Assembly: GCF_002741015.1 (NCBI RefSeq)
Contig: NZ_CP016616.1
Span: 3,195,501 to 3,259,500 of the forward strand
Direction: 5' to 3'
From: Microvirga ossetica
Lineage (GTDB): Bacteria; Pseudomonadota; Alphaproteobacteria; Rhizobiales; Beijerinckiaceae
DNA length: 64,000 bases
In this document: positions 47,046-56,247 of the stretch, in pieces
Numbering within the stretch: position 1 is the first letter of the stretch
Layout: each line of letters opens with the position of its first letter
Program-made: the position numbers and the translations under genes
Notes under the pieces: model-generated
What the model was told of the DNA's origin: nothing
Database searches by the model: none
What the model saw: only the letters and a program-made list of their open reading frames with translations

Positions 47046-48242
47046 ATGGACCACCTGTCTTCAATGAATAGTGCCCGTCTTCTGCCGGAGGACGGTTATC
47101 GGGGCACGCTCGTCGGACGCGTCTGGCGCCCGGGTATCGGGCCATCCGTCGTGGCGGTCAGAGAGGACGGTCTGTTCGACATCTCCGCAGCCTGCTCGAC
47201 GGTGAGCGGACTTGCCGCGATGGCCGATCCGGCGCGCGTCGTGAAGACGGCGCAAGGAGAGCGGATCGGCTCGCTGGAGGAGATTGCCGCGAACACGCCG
47301 TCCGACAGCCGCGACTCGTCGAAGTCCTGGCTTCTGGCGCCCATCGACCTTCAGGTCGTCAAGGCGGCCGGCGTCACCTTTGCGGTATCCATGCTCGAGC
47401 GCGTCATCGAGGAGCGCGCGCGGGGCGACGCCAGCGCGGCCGCCGCCATCCGTGCCGAGGTTCTGCGGCTGGTGGGCGACGATCTGGGCCGGCTGAAGCC
47501 CGGATCGCCCGAAGCGATGGCCCTGAAGGAGGTTCTCGTCTCGCAGGGAGCGTGGAGCCAGTATCTCGAGGTGGGAATCGGGCCCGATGCCGAGGTCTTC
47601 ACCAAGGCTCCGACCCTGTCCTCCGTCGGAGCGTTCATGGATGCGGGCCTTCATCCCAAATCCACCTGGAACAATCCCGAGCCGGAAGTCGTGGTGATCG
47701 TCACCGCTCAAGGAAAGATCGTCGGCGCCACGCTCGGCAACGATGTCAACCTGCGCGATTTCGAGGGGCGTTCAGCACTCCTGCTTTCGAAGGCGAAGGA
47801 CAACAATGCATCCTGCTCGGTCGGCCCGTTCGTCCGGTTCTTCGATGAAACATTCTCTCTCGACGACGTCCGCAAGACCAATGTGACGCTGACGGTGGAA
47901 GGCGAGGACGGGTTCAAGCTCGAAGGCTCCTCGTCGATCACCAAGATCAGCCGCGATCCCGAGGATCTGGTGGCACAGACCGTCGGTCCTCACCATCAGT
48001 ATCCCGATGGATTCGCGCTGTTCCTCGGAACGATGTTCGCGCCGACGCAGGACCGGGGCGAGGCCGGCATGGGCTTCACGCATAAGCGCGGCGACATCGT
48101 CACTATCGCTGCTCCCAAGCTCGGTTCGCTGGTGAACCGCATGAAGTCGAGCGCCGAATGTGAGCCTTGGACCTTCGGCATCAGCGCTCTCATGTCCAAC
48201 CTGGCCCGACGGGGCCTTATCAACACCACACAGGCAGGTTAA
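47046..48242 (+). CDS. fumarylacetoacetate hydrolase-family protein (2-keto-3-deoxy-acid dehydratase candidate)
   Basis: A FAH-fold protein of about 398 residues. The metal-binding block around GIGPDAEVFTKAP and NPEPEVVVIVTAQGKIVGATLGNDVNLRD (Glu, Glu, Asp ligands) is intact, and the C-terminus (MFAPTQDRGEAGMGFTHKRGD) resembles L-2-keto-3-deoxyarabinonate dehydratases of the AraD1 type. The next gene is a 2-oxoglutarate semialdehyde dehydrogenase, the following step in that non-phosphorylative pentose pathway. The start is uncertain: ATG 47025, 47046 or 47064 are all possible. Confidence 0.82.
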   Translation: MDHLSSMNSARLLPEDGYRGTLVGRVWRPGIGPSVVAVREDGLFDISAACSTVSGLAAMADPARVVKTAQGERIGSLEEIAANTPSDSRDSSKSWLLAPIDLQVVKAAGVTFAVSMLERVIEERARGDASAAAAIRAEVLRLVGDDLGRLKPGSPEAMALKEVLVSQGAWSQYLEVGIGPDAEVFTKAPTLSSVGAFMDAGLHPKSTWNNPEPEVVVIVTAQGKIVGATLGNDVNLRDFEGRSALLLSKAKDNNASCSVGPFVRFFDETFSLDDVRKTNVTLTVEGEDGFKLEGSSSITKISRDPEDLVAQTVGPHHQYPDGFALFLGTMFAPTQDRGEAGMGFTHKRGDIVTIAAPKLGSLVNRMKSSAECEPWTFGISALMSNLARRGLINTTQAG

Positions 48243-48244
48243 CG

Positions 48245-49720
48245 ATGACGAAGAATTATATTGCGGGTGAGTGGCTCTCCGCGACGGAAGCATCGGCGAA
48301 CGTCAATCCGTCCAACACCAACGACGTTGTCGGCGAGTATGCCCGCGCTTCGGCTGCCGAGGCCGAGCGCGCGATTGCCGCCGCCTACGATGCCTTCCCG
48401 GCCTGGTCGCGTTCCTCGATCCAGCAGCGCCACGACATCCTGAAAGCCGTCGGAGACGAGATCCTCGCCCGCAAGGAAGAGCTCGGCCGCCTGCTGTCGC
48501 GCGAGGAAGGCAAGACCCTGCCCGAGGGCATCGGCGAGGTCACCCGCGCCGGCCAGATCTTCCTGTTCTTCTCCGGCGAATGCCTGCGCATGGCCGGCGA
48601 GAAGGTGCCCTCCGTACGGCCCTTCATCGACGTGGAGATCACCCGCGAGCCGGTGGGCGTCGTCGGCCTGATCACGCCGTGGAACTTCCCGATCGCCATT
48701 CCGGCCTGGAAGATCGCGCCGGCGCTCGCCTACGGCAACACAGTGGTGTTCAAGCCGGCCGATCTGGTGCCGGGCTCGGCCCATGCGCTGTCCGAGATCA
48801 TCATCCGCGCAGGCGTGCCGGCGGGTGTGTTCAACCTCGTCATGGGCCGTGGTTCCGTGGTCGGCGAGGCGATGCTGAAGAGCCCGAAGGTGTCCGCCAT
48901 CTCCTTCACCGGCTCAGTACCGACGGGGCGCAAGGTCGCCCAGACCTGCATCACCTCCGATCCGATGAAGAAGGTCCAGCTCGAGATGGGCGGCAAGAAC
49001 CCGATGGTGGTTCTCGACGACGCCGACCTGAAGGTGGCGGTGGAATGCGCCGTCAACAGCGCCTTCTTCTCGACCGGGCAGCGCTGCACGGCCTCCTCGC
49101 GCCTGATCGTGACCGAGGGCATCCACGACAAGTTCGTGGCCGCGATGCAGGAGCGGATGCAAGGCCTGGTCATCGACGATGCCTTGAAGGCCGGCACGCA
49201 TATCGGGCCTGTCGTCGACCAGAGCCAGCTCGACCAGGACCTGAAGTACATCCAGATCGGTCAGGAGGAGGGCGCCAAGCTCGTCGCCGGCGGCGAGTTG
49301 CTGAAGCGCGAAGCGCCCGGCTTCTATCTGGCTCCGGCCCTGTTCACCGAGGTGAGCAACGAGATGCGCGTGGCCCGCGAGGAGATTTTTGGGCCGGTGG
49401 CGACCGTGACCCGCGCCAAGGATTATGACGAGGCGCTGGAGCTTGCCAACGACACGCAATTCGGCCTGTCCTCGGGCATCTGCACCACGAGCCTGAAATA
49501 CGCCTCGCATTTCAAGCGCAATGCGGAGGCCGGCATGGTGATGGTGAACCTGCCCACCGCAGGCGTGGATTATCACGTGCCGTTCGGCGGCCGGAAGGGC
49601 TCGAGCTACGGTCCGCGCGAGCAGGGCCGCTACGCGCAGGAATTCTACACCATTGTGAAGACCGCCTACACCTTCGACGGCAACGGGCCCTACGTGCCGA
49701 AGACCAAGGGAAGCGAATAA
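48245..49720 (+). CDS. 2-oxoglutarate (2,5-dioxopentanoate) semialdehyde dehydrogenase family protein
   Basis: A 491-residue NAD(P)-dependent aldehyde dehydrogenase. ITPWNFPIAIPAWKIAPAL is the cofactor site, QLEMGGKNP bears the general base Glu and FFSTGQRCTASSR the nucleophile Cys. The overall sequence resembles the alpha-ketoglutarate semialdehyde dehydrogenases of sugar acid catabolism more than betaine or succinate semialdehyde enzymes. It starts three bases after the FAH-family stop codon, so the pair is one operon. The upstream enzymes of a pentose or uronate route are not in this window. Confidence 0.87.
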   Translation: MTKNYIAGEWLSATEASANVNPSNTNDVVGEYARASAAEAERAIAAAYDAFPAWSRSSIQQRHDILKAVGDEILARKEELGRLLSREEGKTLPEGIGEVTRAGQIFLFFSGECLRMAGEKVPSVRPFIDVEITREPVGVVGLITPWNFPIAIPAWKIAPALAYGNTVVFKPADLVPGSAHALSEIIIRAGVPAGVFNLVMGRGSVVGEAMLKSPKVSAISFTGSVPTGRKVAQTCITSDPMKKVQLEMGGKNPMVVLDDADLKVAVECAVNSAFFSTGQRCTASSRLIVTEGIHDKFVAAMQERMQGLVIDDALKAGTHIGPVVDQSQLDQDLKYIQIGQEEGAKLVAGGELLKREAPGFYLAPALFTEVSNEMRVAREEIFGPVATVTRAKDYDEALELANDTQFGLSSGICTTSLKYASHFKRNAEAGMVMVNLPTAGVDYHVPFGGRKGSSYGPREQGRYAQEFYTIVKTAYTFDGNGPYVPKTKGSE

Positions 49721-49725
49721 CTCGG

Positions 49726-49744
49726 GAAGCGCGTTACGCGCTTC
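49726..49744 (+). terminator. hairpin after the aldehyde dehydrogenase gene
   Basis: GAAGCGCG-TTA-CGCGCTTC starts six bases after the stop codon. There is no T-run, so termination may need Rho or the second inverted repeat CGACCCG...CGGGTCG at 49761-49794. Confidence 0.5.
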
Positions 49745-50145
49745 AACCGGCTGGTCTGTTCGACCCGGCGTTTCTCATCCGAAATGTCGGGTCGTTAACT
49801 TATGTGATAGCCTCATATGCGGGAAACACGATCCTGCCATACGGAATCGGTTTTTGCCGTCGGATTTCGAGCGGCGGCCACATGCTTCGGAGGGCCGTTA
49901 ACTTTATCGACAAAACTCTGGCGGCTTTTGGCCCAATCCATTGAACTTTGCCATGGGAACGCCATCATAGGCTTCCAAAGAACTGTGCTAACAGGCTCAA
50001 ACACTTGCACTGCAAACGTTGTTGCGTGTCGAATTGAGGCACATTGCCTCGATCATATAAACTGCAACTCCGTTCTATTGAGCAGGGCTGCTGCAAGTTC
50101 TACGAGCTGGTATGTGGCGCTCCGTTAATAGTAGAGAAACTTAAT
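49745..50145. other. AT-richer non-coding region upstream of the CYTH-like gene
   Basis: About 400 bases with lower GC than the neighbours, frequent TTAA and ATAT steps and many rare codons in any frame. A 103-codon frame at 49817-50128 exists but has poor codon bias. The inverted repeat CGACCCG...CGGGTCG lies at 49761-49794. I see no tRNA and no clear promoter boxes. It could be a control region or a remnant of transferred DNA. Confidence 0.5.
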
Positions 50146-50928
50146 ATGGTTACTTCCAGGCGTTATCTTATTGCTTCTTCGCTTGCGCGGTTGGTCCGCA
50201 AAGAGAGGGGAGGCAATCGTGTCACGGAAGGCCACTTCCCCAACCAGGCGGACCGCAGCTCCTTCGTGGTAGTCGAGGGCGACAAGGGCAGCCTCGTGCT
50301 GCTCCATTCCGGCCCCAACGGGCCGATCGAGGAGCGCACCGAGGTGCCGCGGGCGCACGCCGAAGCGCTTCTCGATGTGACTCCGGGAAAGCTCGATTAC
50401 CTGCTGACGCACCTGTCGGTCGGCACCCGCGACATCCAGATCCTCCGCTTCGTGACGCCTGGGCCTCTGGACCTGATCTCGGTCCCGTTCGAGAGCGACG
50501 AAGAGGCGAGGGATTTCCGCCCCCTTTCGTGGTTCGGCCAGGATGTGACGACGGAAGTCGTCTATCAGAACCGGTCCATCGCCCTTGAAGGGGCACCGCA
50601 GGCTCCCGACGTGCCCATGTCCAATGCGGCGCTCAACAGCCTGCTTGATACGCTCGAGAACCGCTATGCGGCTCCTCGCGGCTACGCTCCCTCCCGGACC
50701 GAAGCCGGAGCAGGGCAGCAGCGCAATCAGCCGCCCGCCGCCCCTGCTCCTCAGCCCCCCGCCGAGCGAGCAGCGCCTGCCCAGCGTGGCGTCCTGTCCC
50801 GGCCCGCCGCTCCGGTGGATGCCGATCTTGGCGACGATGATGCGAACGACGACAACGATCTGAACCTCAACATCGAGGACAACGTGATCCGCGAACTGGC
50901 GCGCTCGCTTCGGCCCCAGCGCCGCTGA
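50146..50928 (+). CDS. CYTH-like protein with proline-rich and acidic C-terminal tail
   Basis: A 260-residue protein not assigned to a named enzyme. Residues about 5-145 follow the order of a CYTH triphosphate-tunnel fold: SRRYLIASSL at the start, a GHFPNQADRSSFVVVEG strand pair, an ERTEVPRAHAEALL strand-helix, VPFESDEEARDF and finally LSWFGQDVTTEVVYQNRSIAL, which resembles the closing motif of class IV CYTH proteins. The ExExK signature at the N-terminus is missing. Residues about 180-225 are rich in Pro, Ala and Gln; about 228-245 are acidic (DADLGDDDANDDNDLN), then a basic end. ATG 50146. A perfect terminator follows. Confidence 0.55.
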   Translation: MVTSRRYLIASSLARLVRKERGGNRVTEGHFPNQADRSSFVVVEGDKGSLVLLHSGPNGPIEERTEVPRAHAEALLDVTPGKLDYLLTHLSVGTRDIQILRFVTPGPLDLISVPFESDEEARDFRPLSWFGQDVTTEVVYQNRSIALEGAPQAPDVPMSNAALNSLLDTLENRYAAPRGYAPSRTEAGAGQQRNQPPAAPAPQPPAERAAPAQRGVLSRPAAPVDADLGDDDANDDNDLNLNIEDNVIRELARSLRPQRR

Positions 50929-50956
50929 TCGTCCGCTTCCTGAAGGATTTCTACGA

Positions 50957-50988
50957 GCCTGCACCGCCCCGCGGTGCAGGCTTTTTTT
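50957..50988 (+). terminator. Rho-independent terminator after the CYTH-like gene
   Basis: GCCTGCACCG, a five-base loop, CGGTGCAGGC and seven T. The T-run reaches the stop of the convergent transglycosylase gene. Confidence 0.92.
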
Positions 50989-51838
50989 AGCTCGGCAGCA
51001 CGATGCAGCTGCCGCCGGCCGTGCGGATATTGCGGCATAGCTGCTCGGCCGCCTGCCGCGTCTCGGCCGGGGCGCGGACGCGATAAAAGGTGCGCGTGCC
51101 GCGATAGCGCAGCCGTGTGCCGATGATCATCGGCCTCATGTCCTTCAGGAGCGAGGCGTAGGTCTGGCTGGTGCGCCGGAAGGTCGCCAGGGCTCGTTCC
51201 TTCGAGAAATTGCCCGCCAGCTGCACGCCCCACGGGGCGAAGGGCGCCTCGATCGTCTCGTCGCCGCGTCCCGGAATGCGCAGGGCGGCAACGATCTGCC
51301 GGCAGGATTGCGGCTCGGCGGTGGGCGCCGCGTCATCGTCGGCGGCCTTCGGCTCCTTGATGTCTTCCGCCCATTCCTCGGCCGTCCGGCCGGTGACAAT
51401 CAGAACGTAGCTCCTGGTCTCCGCGGGCAGGTCTCCGCGGCCCGCTAGCCACGAAGCGACGCGGGCGGGGCCGCCGTTATAGGCCGCGGCCGCAAGACCG
51501 AGATTGCCGAATTGCTCGTTGAGATGGGCGATGAATTCGGCGGCCTTTGGGATCGCCTGCTCCGGATCGAAAGGATCGGCGAGACCGCGCTCCCTGGCGG
51601 TGCCCGGCATGAACTGCGCAATGCCCTGAGCGCCCGCTCGGCTGACCACATGCGGGCGGAACGAACTCTCCTGCCAGATCAGCTTCGTGAGCAGGTCATG
51701 GGGGACCCGTTGTGCCTTTGCCGCTCCCTCGATCAGCCGGCACAGGGCCTGCTCCACCGTCTCGGTCGAAGGACCCGGTTGGGCCGAAGCTGCGCCGCAG
51801 CAGAGAACCAATCCGCAAAGCGTCAGCCGCAAGCGCAT
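50987..51838 (-). CDS. lytic transglycosylase with C-terminal SPOR domain
   Basis: A 283-residue exported enzyme. The signal peptide (MRLRLTLCGLVLCCGAASAQ) is followed by an SLT lysozyme-like domain with the catalytic Glu in LIWQESSFRPHVVSRAGAQG, then IAQFMPGTA and AAAAYNGGP. The last 75 residues (WGVQLAGNFSKERALATF, FYRVRAP) form a SPOR domain, which binds denuded glycan at division sites. It cleaves peptidoglycan to 1,6-anhydro-muropeptides, the source of substrate for AnmK, though it is encoded far from that cluster. ATG 51838. Confidence 0.9.
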   Translation of the reverse strand: MRLRLTLCGLVLCCGAASAQPGPSTETVEQALCRLIEGAAKAQRVPHDLLTKLIWQESSFRPHVVSRAGAQGIAQFMPGTARERGLADPFDPEQAIPKAAEFIAHLNEQFGNLGLAAAAYNGGPARVASWLAGRGDLPAETRSYVLIVTGRTAEEWAEDIKEPKAADDDAAPTAEPQSCRQIVAALRIPGRGDETIEAPFAPWGVQLAGNFSKERALATFRRTSQTYASLLKDMRPMIIGTRLRYRGTRTFYRVRAPAETRQAAEQLCRNIRTAGGSCIVLPS

Positions 51839-51896
51839 CAAAAACCTCGCCTCTCTCGATGCAGCAGCAGGGATGGATGCTACGCTCCATGCCAAG

Positions 51897-52364
51897 CTAC
51901 AGATAGGCGATCATTCGCCCCGCCAAGAGCGCGACGATCCAGGCAATCAGCGAAACGAGCGCATAGGCACGGGCTTCCGGCGGCAGGGCTCCGGCCTTGA
52001 GCGCTGATCCGAAACGGGCGTGAAACAGGGCGACGTTGGTCAGCCCGAGGGCAATGAAGGCAAGCTTGAGATAAAAGGCCGAATTCACGCCGAGGGCGCG
52101 CGCCTCCACTGCCAGGAGGAGGAGCCCGGTCGGGATCTGCAAGGCCAGCCCGGTCGCTGCGAGCGGAATGGCATAGCGACCCACCTGCCACGCATGCTTT
52201 CCGCGTTCCGCCAGAACCTTCAGGTCGAACACGGCGATGCCGCCGACGACGAAGGCAGCTCCGAGGACATGCAGCAGGTTCGTAGCCATGTAGAGCCAAG
52301 CGGAATGGCGTCCCACATGGCCGAGCCAGGAGTTCTCCAGGGTTGCGAGCAGATCGAGATACAT
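51897..52364 (-). CDS. small four-helix membrane protein (DUF6644/DUF2214-like)
   Basis: A 155-residue protein with about four hydrophobic helices and little else. WLYMATNLLHVLGAAFVVGG contains a conserved His between helices. FYLKLAFIALGLTNVALFHARF carries a second. This pattern resembles DUF6644/DUF2214 proteins that are often found next to DUF6152 genes like the one seven bases away. The spaced His residues might bind haem or copper, but no function is established. Start ATG 52364. Confidence 0.7.
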   Translation of the reverse strand: MYLDLLATLENSWLGHVGRHSAWLYMATNLLHVLGAAFVVGGIAVFDLKVLAERGKHAWQVGRYAIPLAATGLALQIPTGLLLLAVEARALGVNSAFYLKLAFIALGLTNVALFHARFGSALKAGALPPEARAYALVSLIAWIVALLAGRMIAYL

Positions 52365-52371
52365 CGCGCGC

Positions 52372-52725
52372 TTAACGCAATTCGTAGGTCGTTCCGCCGA
52401 CGATGATGCGCTCGGCCCGCATTTCCGTCGCCACGCGTGTCGAGGGATAGCCTTCGATGCGCACCAATGTGCCGGGCTTGATCATCTCGGGATTCAGGCC
52501 CCGCGCATTCATGCGGAACGGAGGGGCGAGGACCGCGTCCCAGCTCTTGCCCTGGTAGGGCACGACCAGCGTCACGTGGGGATTTTCCCAGTCGGCCCGC
52601 TCGACATTGCTGGCGATGGTGATGAGTTTCGCCGCGTCGTAGCTCCCCCAGCCGTGATGGGCGAAGGCGACGCCGCCCGTCAGGAGGGCCGCGGAAATGC
52701 ATAACCCGAACAGAGGATGCTTCAT
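52372..52725 (-). CDS. exported DUF6152-like protein
   Basis: A 117-residue protein with a signal peptide (MKHPLFGLCISAALLTGGVAFA) and the mature start HHGWGSYD, typical of DUF6152. The rest is predicted to be beta-rich: WENPHVTLVV, LVRIEGYPS and RAERIIVGG. It is probably a small periplasmic OB-like fold. The double His at the mature N-terminus could bind metal. It is co-transcribed with the four-helix membrane protein. Function is unknown. Confidence 0.75.
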   Translation of the reverse strand: MKHPLFGLCISAALLTGGVAFAHHGWGSYDAAKLITIASNVERADWENPHVTLVVPYQGKSWDAVLAPPFRMNARGLNPEMIKPGTLVRIEGYPSTRVATEMRAERIIVGGTTYELR

Positions 52726-52918
52726 GACGATGGACCCCTGTATCCGTCGAGCTGAACCGGTTTCCAGAGTTGGCCGCAGGGGAGGGCGGCGTCAAGGCGT
52801 TCGGGCCTCCGCCGCGGCTCGATCATCGGATCGTGATGGTCGACCGGCGATTCGCGCCCCTGCCGCGCCCCCGCTATGCTGCGCATCGCGAATCACCTTT
52901 TGTTCAGTGGCGGCAGCG

Positions 52919-53218
52919 ATGGCTTCGATCTTGAAAGACCTGTGGAACCGGTTTGCCGGCGGAAGCGCTGCGGGCGAGCCTAACGAGCCCGCCGCCGAGG
53001 CTGTGGAGTACAAGGGCTTCCGTATCCGGCCAGAGCCCTATTCCGCCAGGGGCGGCTATCAGACCGCTGGAATCATCGAGAAGGACTTCGAGGCCGGAGT
53101 GAAGGAGCACCGTTTCGTGCGCGCCGAAACCCATCCCAGCAAGGACGAAGCGTTAGCCTTCTCCGTCACCAAGGCCAAGCAGATCATCGACGAGCAGGGG
53201 GATCGCCTCTTCCGCTGA
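52919..53218 (+). CDS. HlyU-family protein
   Basis: A 99-residue protein of the PF10115 type. EAVEYKGFRIRPEPYSARGGY and QTAGIIEKDF and FVRAETHPSKDEALAFSVTKAKQIIDEQG follow the family closely. HlyU members are called transcriptional activators of haemolysin in Vibrio, but this short form lacks an obvious DNA-binding helix pair. The start ATG 52919 lacks a strong ribosome site. It is a single gene located upstream of catalase on the same strand with 161 bases between. Confidence 0.85.
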   Translation: MASILKDLWNRFAGGSAAGEPNEPAAEAVEYKGFRIRPEPYSARGGYQTAGIIEKDFEAGVKEHRFVRAETHPSKDEALAFSVTKAKQIIDEQGDRLFR

Positions 53219-53379
53219 CGATCCGCTCATCGGGCGTCGCTCTCTATTCCCTTTCCAGGATTCTGCATCAGGTATCTCCCCTAACGCGACCTCCGCGGGC
53301 GCACGCGCATTCATGATCGCGCGCCGGAGGTTGGGCTCCGAACATCGGGCCATGGCCGATCACTCAAGGGAGATAACCG

Positions 53380-55095
53380 ATGGGCAAGACCCCCAAGGCA
53401 CCGTCCGGAACGTCCGACCGTGTTCTGACGAACAGGCAGGGGCATCCGGTCGCCAACAACCAATCGCAGCGCACAGTGGGCAGTCGCGGTCCGGCCACGC
53501 TGGAAAATTACCAGTTCCTGGAAAAGATCACCCATTTCGACCGTGAGCGCATCCCGGAGCGCGTGGTCCATGCCCGCGGCTTCGTCTGCTATGGCGAGCT
53601 CGAGGTCACCGGCAAGATCGGCGACGAGCCGGCCTCCACATACACCCGGGCCAAGCTGTTCCAGCAGGCCGGCAAGAAGACTCCTCTCGCCATTCGCTTC
53701 TCGACCGTGATCGGCGGTCGCGATTCCTCGGAGGTGGCGCGCGATCCGCGCGGCTTTGCGGTAAAATTCTACACCGAGGACGGCAACTGGGATCTGGTTG
53801 GCAACAACCTGGCAGTTTTCTTCATTCGCGATGCCATCAAGTTTCCGGATGTCATCCACTCGCTCAAGCCCGATCCGATCACCTTCCGCCAAGAGGCGAA
53901 CCGCATCTTCGACTTCATGAGTCAGACGCCCGAATCCATGCACATGCTGACCCACTTGTTCAGCCCGCGCGGCATTCCGGCGAGCTACCGTCATATGGAG
54001 GGCTTCGGCGTCAACACCTACAAGATGGTCAATGCCAAGGGCGACACGGTTTTGGTCAAGTATCACTTCCACCCGCGCTGCGGCGTCGCCAGCCTGACGG
54101 CGGACGAGGCGGCCAAGGTGCAGGGCCAGGATCTCGGCTCCGCCTCGAAGGATCTCTACGAGGCGATCGAGCGCGGCGAATATCCCCAATGGGACTTGTA
54201 CGTCCAGATCATGGAGGACCACGATCATCCCGAACTCGACTGGGATCCGCTGGACGACACCAAGGTCTGGCCGGAGAAGGACTTTCCGCTGCGGCATCTC
54301 GGCGTCATGACGCTCAACCGCAATGTCGAGGATCATTTCAACGAGAACGAGCAGATCGCCATGGGTACCGGCGTGCTGGTGGACGGTCTCGACTTCTCCG
54401 ACGACAAGATGCTGGTGGGCCGCACCTTTTCCTATTCGGACACTCAGCGCTATCGCGTCGGCACGAATTATCTGCAGCTGCCGGTGAATCAGGCCAAGAA
54501 CGCCAGGGTCTCGACCAACCTGAACGGCGGGCAGATGTCCTACCGGCGGGATCTGGCGCCGGGGCAGAACCCGCATGTGAACTTCGAGCCGTCGATCCAT
54601 AACGGGCTGCATGAAACGCCCCGCGAGGAGCCGAACAATCCGCCCGAGGTCCGCGGGCGGCTCACCCGCAGCGTCATCGAGCGGCGCAACGATTACCTCC
54701 ATCCCCGGGGCCGCTACAGCACCATGATGGAGTGGGAGCGCGACGACCTCGTCAACAACATGGGCACGCTGCTCGGCCAGTGCGAACGCGACGTGCAGGA
54801 GCGCATGGTGTGGCATTTCCTGATGGTGCACGACGATTACGGCACCCGCGTCGGCAAGTCGCTCGGCATCAAGCCCGACGATGTCCGCAGCCTGCCGCCG
54901 CTGCCGAAGCAGGTGCTGACCGACGAGGAGCAGCGCCGGCTGAAGAACCTCGGCAAGAACGGCGACAAGCTCGTCCCGGCCGCCTGGGGCCCATGGACGA
55001 GCTCCGTGAAGAACTACAAGGCTTCGGCCGAGGAGGTTCTTGGCGGCATGCGCGACGTTCCCGCGAACGGCGCCATGGGTCAGGCTGCCGAATAG
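53380..55095 (+). CDS. catalase (haem-type)
   Basis: A 571-residue monofunctional catalase which breaks hydrogen peroxide into water and oxygen. ERVVHARG has the distal His, [14 protein letters not shown] the distal Asn, and [14 protein letters not shown] the proximal Tyr that binds haem iron. The protein is about 70-90 residues longer than small-subunit KatA, with extra C-terminal sequence but without the large flavodoxin-like domain. It lacks a signal peptide, so it is cytoplasmic. AAGGGAG precedes ATG 53380. A terminator region follows directly. Confidence 0.95.
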   Translation: MGKTPKAPSGTSDRVLTNRQGHPVANNQSQRTVGSRGPATLENYQFLEKITHFDRERIPERVVHARGFVCYGELEVTGKIGDEPASTYTRAKLFQQAGKKTPLAIRFSTVIGGRDSSEVARDPRGFAVKFYTEDGNWDLVGNNLAVFFIRDAIKFPDVIHSLKPDPITFRQEANRIFDFMSQTPESMHMLTHLFSPRGIPASYRHMEGFGVNTYKMVNAKGDTVLVKYHFHPRCGVASLTADEAAKVQGQDLGSASKDLYEAIERGEYPQWDLYVQIMEDHDHPELDWDPLDDTKVWPEKDFPLRHLGVMTLNRNVEDHFNENEQIAMGTGVLVDGLDFSDDKMLVGRTFSYSDTQRYRVGTNYLQLPVNQAKNARVSTNLNGGQMSYRRDLAPGQNPHVNFEPSIHNGLHETPREEPNNPPEVRGRLTRSVIERRNDYLHPRGRYSTMMEWERDDLVNNMGTLLGQCERDVQERMVWHFLMVHDDYGTRVGKSLGIKPDDVRSLPPLPKQVLTDEEQRRLKNLGKNGDKLVPAAWGPWTSSVKNYKASAEEVLGGMRDVPANGAMGQAAE

Positions 55096-55099
55096 GCGT

Positions 55100-55153
55100 T
55101 GCATCCTTCACGGGATGCGATGAATGGGACGGGCCGGGAAATCCTGGCCCGTT
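55100..55153 (+). terminator. two hairpins ending the catalase transcript
   Basis: GCATCC-TTCAC-GGGATGC at 55100-55117 and ACGGGCC...GGCCCGT at 55129-55150 followed by TTCCGTT. Together they separate catalase from the convergent yihY-like gene. Confidence 0.6.
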
Positions 55154-55158
55154 TCCGT

Positions 55159-56022
55159 TCATGAGGCTGCTGTGTGTCCGGGGCCCAGGCTGCCGCGGCT
55201 TTCCGCATAGGCTTTCGTGAATTCCGCGCCGAACAGCAGGATGAGGGATGAGTAGTAGATCCAGAGCAGGATGGTGATGATGGAGGCGGCCGCGCCGTAG
55301 CTCGACGCGACATTGCTCTTGCCGAGATAGTACCCGATCAGGAACTTGCCGAATGTGAACAGGAGAGCTGTCACCAGGGCTCCCATAAAGACGTCGTTCC
55401 AGGTGATGTCGACGGCCGGCAGGATCTTGAAGATCATCGCGAACAGAACCGCGGCCACGGCGAAGGACACGAGGTTGTTGAGGAAGCGCAGGATGATCGT
55501 TGCGCCGGAAAAATTCGCCTCGAGATAATGCCCCACAGCCGTCAGCCCCGTGTCGATGACGAGCGAGACCAGCAGCAGAAAACCGATCCCGAGCACCAGC
55601 GCGAAGCTGACGAGCCGCGTGCGGACGAAGGACATCACGCCGTAGCTTGCCGGCGGTTTCGCTTTCCAGATGATGTTCAGGTTGTCCTGCAGCTCCACCA
55701 CGGCGCCGGTGACGAGCAGGAGAAAGGTCACGATTCCGATCGTGGTGCCGACGATCCCGGATCCGACATTGCTGGCGCTGGCGATCATGGTTTCGAGCGC
55801 GGTTGCCTCATTGGTGCCGATGAGGCCGCCGAGCTCGCCGACGATGGCACCCTGCGCCGCCTCGCGCCCGAAGGCCAGCCCTGCCACGGCGATGGCCGCC
55901 AGCAGCATAGGCGCGAGCGAAAATACCGCGAAGAAGGCGATGGAGGCACCCAGACTCATGGCACGGTCGTTCCACCAGCCTGCCAGTGCCACCTTCAGGA
56001 GCCGCCCGGTGTCGGAGAACAT
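55159..56022 (-). CDS. YihY/BrkB-family inner-membrane protein
   Basis: A 287-residue protein with about six helices. The N-terminal block WWNDRAMSLGASIAFFAVFSLAPMLL and the middle ITWNDVFMGALVTALLFTFGKF and the C-terminal SIITILLWIYYSSLILLFGAEFTKAYAE are typical of the family once misnamed RNase BN. The role is unknown; it has been linked to serum resistance and membrane integrity. A second member is encoded at the right end of the window. ATG 56022. Confidence 0.9.
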   Translation of the reverse strand: MFSDTGRLLKVALAGWWNDRAMSLGASIAFFAVFSLAPMLLAAIAVAGLAFGREAAQGAIVGELGGLIGTNEATALETMIASASNVGSGIVGTTIGIVTFLLLVTGAVVELQDNLNIIWKAKPPASYGVMSFVRTRLVSFALVLGIGFLLLVSLVIDTGLTAVGHYLEANFSGATIILRFLNNLVSFAVAAVLFAMIFKILPAVDITWNDVFMGALVTALLFTFGKFLIGYYLGKSNVASSYGAAASIITILLWIYYSSLILLFGAEFTKAYAESRGSLGPGHTAAS

Positions 56023-56247
56023 GCAAGAACCGATCCTGCCGGACCGATCGGTCCGGCGCTGCCAATGCTGCCTTGGCCGTTAACCGGAAGCGCTTCTCTC
56101 GGTTCCTGGCGGCTGCGTGTGCTCCCGATTTCCTGGTTTGGCAGGTAAGCACCTCGAGTGCCAAGGCGCTTCACAGCTGCCGTAACGGAACCCCCATGCT
56201 GCCCGGAAGCGGGAGGCATGGAGCGGTGCAGGAGGTTAGAGCCCGCG

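Noticed and set aside
49817-50128. 103-codon frame in the AT-rich gap
   Set aside because: Codon use unlike the neighbours, no ribosome site, no similarity recognised; possible remnant but not supported as a gene.
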